DNA of 7,087 bases, taken from contig SYIB01000172.1 in the NCBI GenBank assembly GCA_005798965.1, forward strand, positions 1-7,087, given 5' to 3'. Positions within the stretch are counted from its first letter, which is position 1. Every line of letters begins with the position of its first letter. The stretch comes from Planctomycetia bacterium. GTDB taxonomy: Bacteria > Planctomycetota > Phycisphaerae > Phycisphaerales > SM1A02. Below are positions 5,288 to 7,087 of the stretch, piece after piece. A program made the translations under genes and the position numbers. The notes beneath the pieces are model-generated. The model had not been told where the DNA came from. It ran no database searches and saw nothing but the letters and a program-made list of their open reading frames with translations.

Positions 5288-6943
5288 GTGTCCACGCCAC
5301 AGTGCGATCCCAATCCTGACCGTCCACGCTCGATCCTGCTCGTGGATGATGAGCCGCTGAACCGGGACATGCTCAGCCGCCGTCTCGACAAGGCCGGCTA
5401 CGAGGTCACGACCGCCAGCGACGGCACCGATGCTCTGAACAAGATCGAGGCGAAGCGACCTGATCTGGTGATCCTGGACCTGCTCATGCCCGGCATGTCG
5501 GGGCTCGACGTGCTGCGCGAGATCCGGCGCACCGTCGATCCCACGGAACTCTCCGTCGTGGTTGCGACGGCCCTGCACGAGACGAGCTTCCTGGTGGAGG
5601 CGATGAAGGCCGGCGCCAACGACTTCCTCACCAAACCGCTCGAATTTCCGGTGGTGCTGGCGCGGGTGGAAACGCAATTGCACGCCAAGGCGATCGCCGA
5701 TCGCAACCGCACGCTGACGTCGCGGCTGGAGGTGGCACATACACGCCTCGAAATCGCCAATCGCGAGCTGGCCCAGATGTTCGGCGAGCTCGAGCGCGAG
5801 GCCGACATGGACCGCCGCTCGCGCGACACCGCGCGCCAGCGGTTGCACAGCATGGCTGTGCTCGGCGACCGGGCCTCCAAGGGGATCGACCAGGATGTCG
5901 TGATGCACGATCTCCTGCTCGGCGGCATGGTCGCCATGCAGGCGAAGAGCGCCGCGCTCTACCGCGTCGACGGCGACATGCTCCGTCGCCAGTACGCGGT
6001 GCCCGATGCTGCGCAGATGCCCGAGGAGCTGCCGCTCAATGGTCAGACCATCGTTGCGCGCATCGCGCAGGGTCATTCCGTGCTCACGGAAGTGTGCAAG
6101 CCGTTCGGCACAGGAACGGCCATCCCCACGATCGGCGCTCCGATGGTCGATCCCGACGGCGAGGTGCAGGCCGTCATCCTGCTCATGCGTGGTGGCCCGA
6201 GTCCATTCGCCCGCGAGGATGAGAACGCCGCGGCGAGCCTCGCTGCGATCCTCGAGGGCGCGTTGCAGCGTACGGCCCTCACGCGCACCAACATCGAGCG
6301 CATGATCCGCATGGCCGGCATGCGCGATCCGAGCGAAACCTTCTCGCACACCAACCGTGTCGCCGGCATGTCGCTGGTCCTGTTCAACGCCTGGTGCGAC
6401 CGGAACGCGATCCCGATGGAGCGCCGCTTGCGCGAAAGCGACCTGCTGCGCACTGGAGCCATGCTCCATGATGTCGGCAAGGTCGCCATCCCTGACGGCA
6501 TCCTCAAGAAGCCGGCCCCGCTCACACCCGACGAGTACGCCACCATGATGGCGCACACGTCCGAGGGTGCCGCGCTCTTCAGCGGTCACCGCACGCCGTT
6601 CGATCGCATCGCCCACGACATCGTGCTTCACCACCACCAGCGCTGGAACGGCCGCGGCTATCCGCAGGTCATGCAGCCCGACGGCACGCTGGCACCGCTG
6701 CGCGGCGAGCAGATCCCGCTGACGGCGCGCATCGTGGCCATCGCCGACGTCTACGACGCGCTGCTGAGCACACGCCGCTACAAGCGCGCCTGGAGCCGAA
6801 CCGAGGCAGCGGACTATCTTCGCAACGATGCAGGCGAGAACTTCGATCCTGAACTCATCGAGCTCGCAATCGGCAAGCTCGATGAATTCGACGCCGCGCG
6901 CGCGGACTTCCCCGAGGTCGATGCCATGGGCGCGTCCGCATGA
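5288..6943 (+). CDS. Response regulator with GAF-like and HD-GYP domains (probable c-di-GMP phosphodiesterase)
   Basis: A 551-aa cytoplasmic signalling protein. Receiver domain about residues 14-130: acidic pair Asp20/Asp21, phosphoacceptor Asp64 in VILDLLMPG, Thr94 and Lys116 (TKP), all intact. A helical, probably coiled-coil linker covers about 133-190, and a GAF-like domain about 200-325. HD-GYP domain from about 335: Glu350-x3-His354, HD at 394-395 in MLHDVGKVAIPDG, His423, His449-His450, a GYP motif reading HHQRWNGRGYP and Asp487 in IADVYDAL. All metal-ligand positions I know are filled, including the Glu linked to trinuclear sites; but the usual HHE...DG is HHQ...NG here. It probably degrades cyclic di-GMP when phosphorylated. 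No partner histidine kinase is in view. The start is GTG, just before the receiver fold. The stop overlaps the next gene (ATGA). Confidence 0.93.
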   Translation: MSTPQCDPNPDRPRSILLVDDEPLNRDMLSRRLDKAGYEVTTASDGTDALNKIEAKRPDLVILDLLMPGMSGLDVLREIRRTVDPTELSVVVATALHETSFLVEAMKAGANDFLTKPLEFPVVLARVETQLHAKAIADRNRTLTSRLEVAHTRLEIANRELAQMFGELEREADMDRRSRDTARQRLHSMAVLGDRASKGIDQDVVMHDLLLGGMVAMQAKSAALYRVDGDMLRRQYAVPDAAQMPEELPLNGQTIVARIAQGHSVLTEVCKPFGTGTAIPTIGAPMVDPDGEVQAVILLMRGGPSPFAREDENAAASLAAILEGALQRTALTRTNIERMIRMAGMRDPSETFSHTNRVAGMSLVLFNAWCDRNAIPMERRLRESDLLRTGAMLHDVGKVAIPDGILKKPAPLTPDEYATMMAHTSEGAALFSGHRTPFDRIAHDIVLHHHQRWNGRGYPQVMQPDGTLAPLRGEQIPLTARIVAIADVYDALLSTRRYKRAWSRTEAADYLRNDAGENFDPELIELAIGKLDEFDAARADFPEVDAMGASA

Positions 6944-7087
6944 TCAGGTGCCGTACGGTCGCTGCCCTGCTGGCGATCCTCGGCGCTGCAGGCTGCGGTC
7001 CGCCCACGCATGTCCTCGATCGTGTGCCGGCCCCCATCCGCCCGGCATGGATCGCCGCGCAGCCTGAGTCTGCGGGGCTCACTCCAA
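6940..7087 (+). CDS. Putative lipoprotein, 3' end cut by window edge
   Basis: ATG at 6940 shares ATGA with the HD-GYP regulator stop, and 49 codons stay open to the window end. The N-terminus is a short lipoprotein signal peptide: charged MIRCR, a hydrophobic run AALLAILGA, then AAGC with Cys19 as the likely lipidated residue, followed by a proline-rich stretch. Ala at -3 is acceptable but not the best lipobox. The mature part seen is too short to classify. The overlap suggests translational coupling with the regulator and so a possible role in the same signalling or envelope process. Confidence 0.65.
   Translation, partial: MIRCRTVAALLAILGAAGCGPPTHVLDRVPAPIRPAWIAAQPESAGLTP

Noticed and set aside
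4445..6637. A 730-codon open frame on the minus strand opposite the HD-GYP gene, across the tRNA and into fabI
   Set aside because: It is antisense to a clear HD-GYP regulator, runs through the tRNA gene and reads fabI out of frame; long stop-free antisense frames are expected at this GC content.

Overview
This is a GC-rich, tightly packed bacterial chromosome segment with six complete protein genes, two genes cut by the window ends and one tRNA gene. There are no mobile elements, CRISPR arrays or gene-free stretches over about 105 bp. The gene mix (short type III pantothenate kinase, BtpA-family TIM barrel, GapA-type GAPDH, HD-GYP regulator) and the high GC fit a free-living Gram-negative-type bacterium. 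I lean towards the Planctomycetota, perhaps Phycisphaerae, but this rests on overall feel and is only an inference.

Layout. On the left, gap (glyceraldehyde-3-phosphate dehydrogenase) runs leftwards off the window edge. Divergent from it is a rightward series of four genes: a BtpA/SgcQ-family TIM barrel (814-1611), a D-alanine aminotransferase (1635-2498), a type III pantothenate kinase coaX (2508-3377), and a shortened MnmE-like GTPase (3374-4375, sharing ATGA with coaX). The GTPase converges on and overlaps by 22 bp the leftward fabI (enoyl-ACP reductase, 4354-5139), which sits just downstream of a tRNA-Arg(UCG) gene (5170-5242) on the same strand. Divergent from the tRNA is a rightward response regulator with REC, coiled-coil, GAF-like and HD-GYP domains (5288-6943). 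Its stop overlaps the start of a lipoprotein gene that runs off the right edge.

Function. The named enzymes are core housekeeping: glycolysis, D-amino acids for peptidoglycan, CoA synthesis and fatty acid elongation. CoA and fatty acid synthesis are metabolically linked, but I see no single pathway joining the whole rightward series. The HD-GYP regulator and lipoprotein form a separate signalling pair, probably tied to cyclic di-GMP.

Most worth a second look: (1) a TANNCT box exactly 6 nt before three start codons (814, 2508, 5288), with a looser TANNNT box 9 nt before a fourth (1635), the signature expected for leaderless transcripts; (2) the MnmE-derived GTPase that has lost the G4 motif, the C-terminal helical half and the catalytic CxGK end; (3) the pantothenate kinase with Ser in place of the first conserved Asp and with a Cys/His-rich tail; (4) the tRNA-Arg/fabI dicistron.
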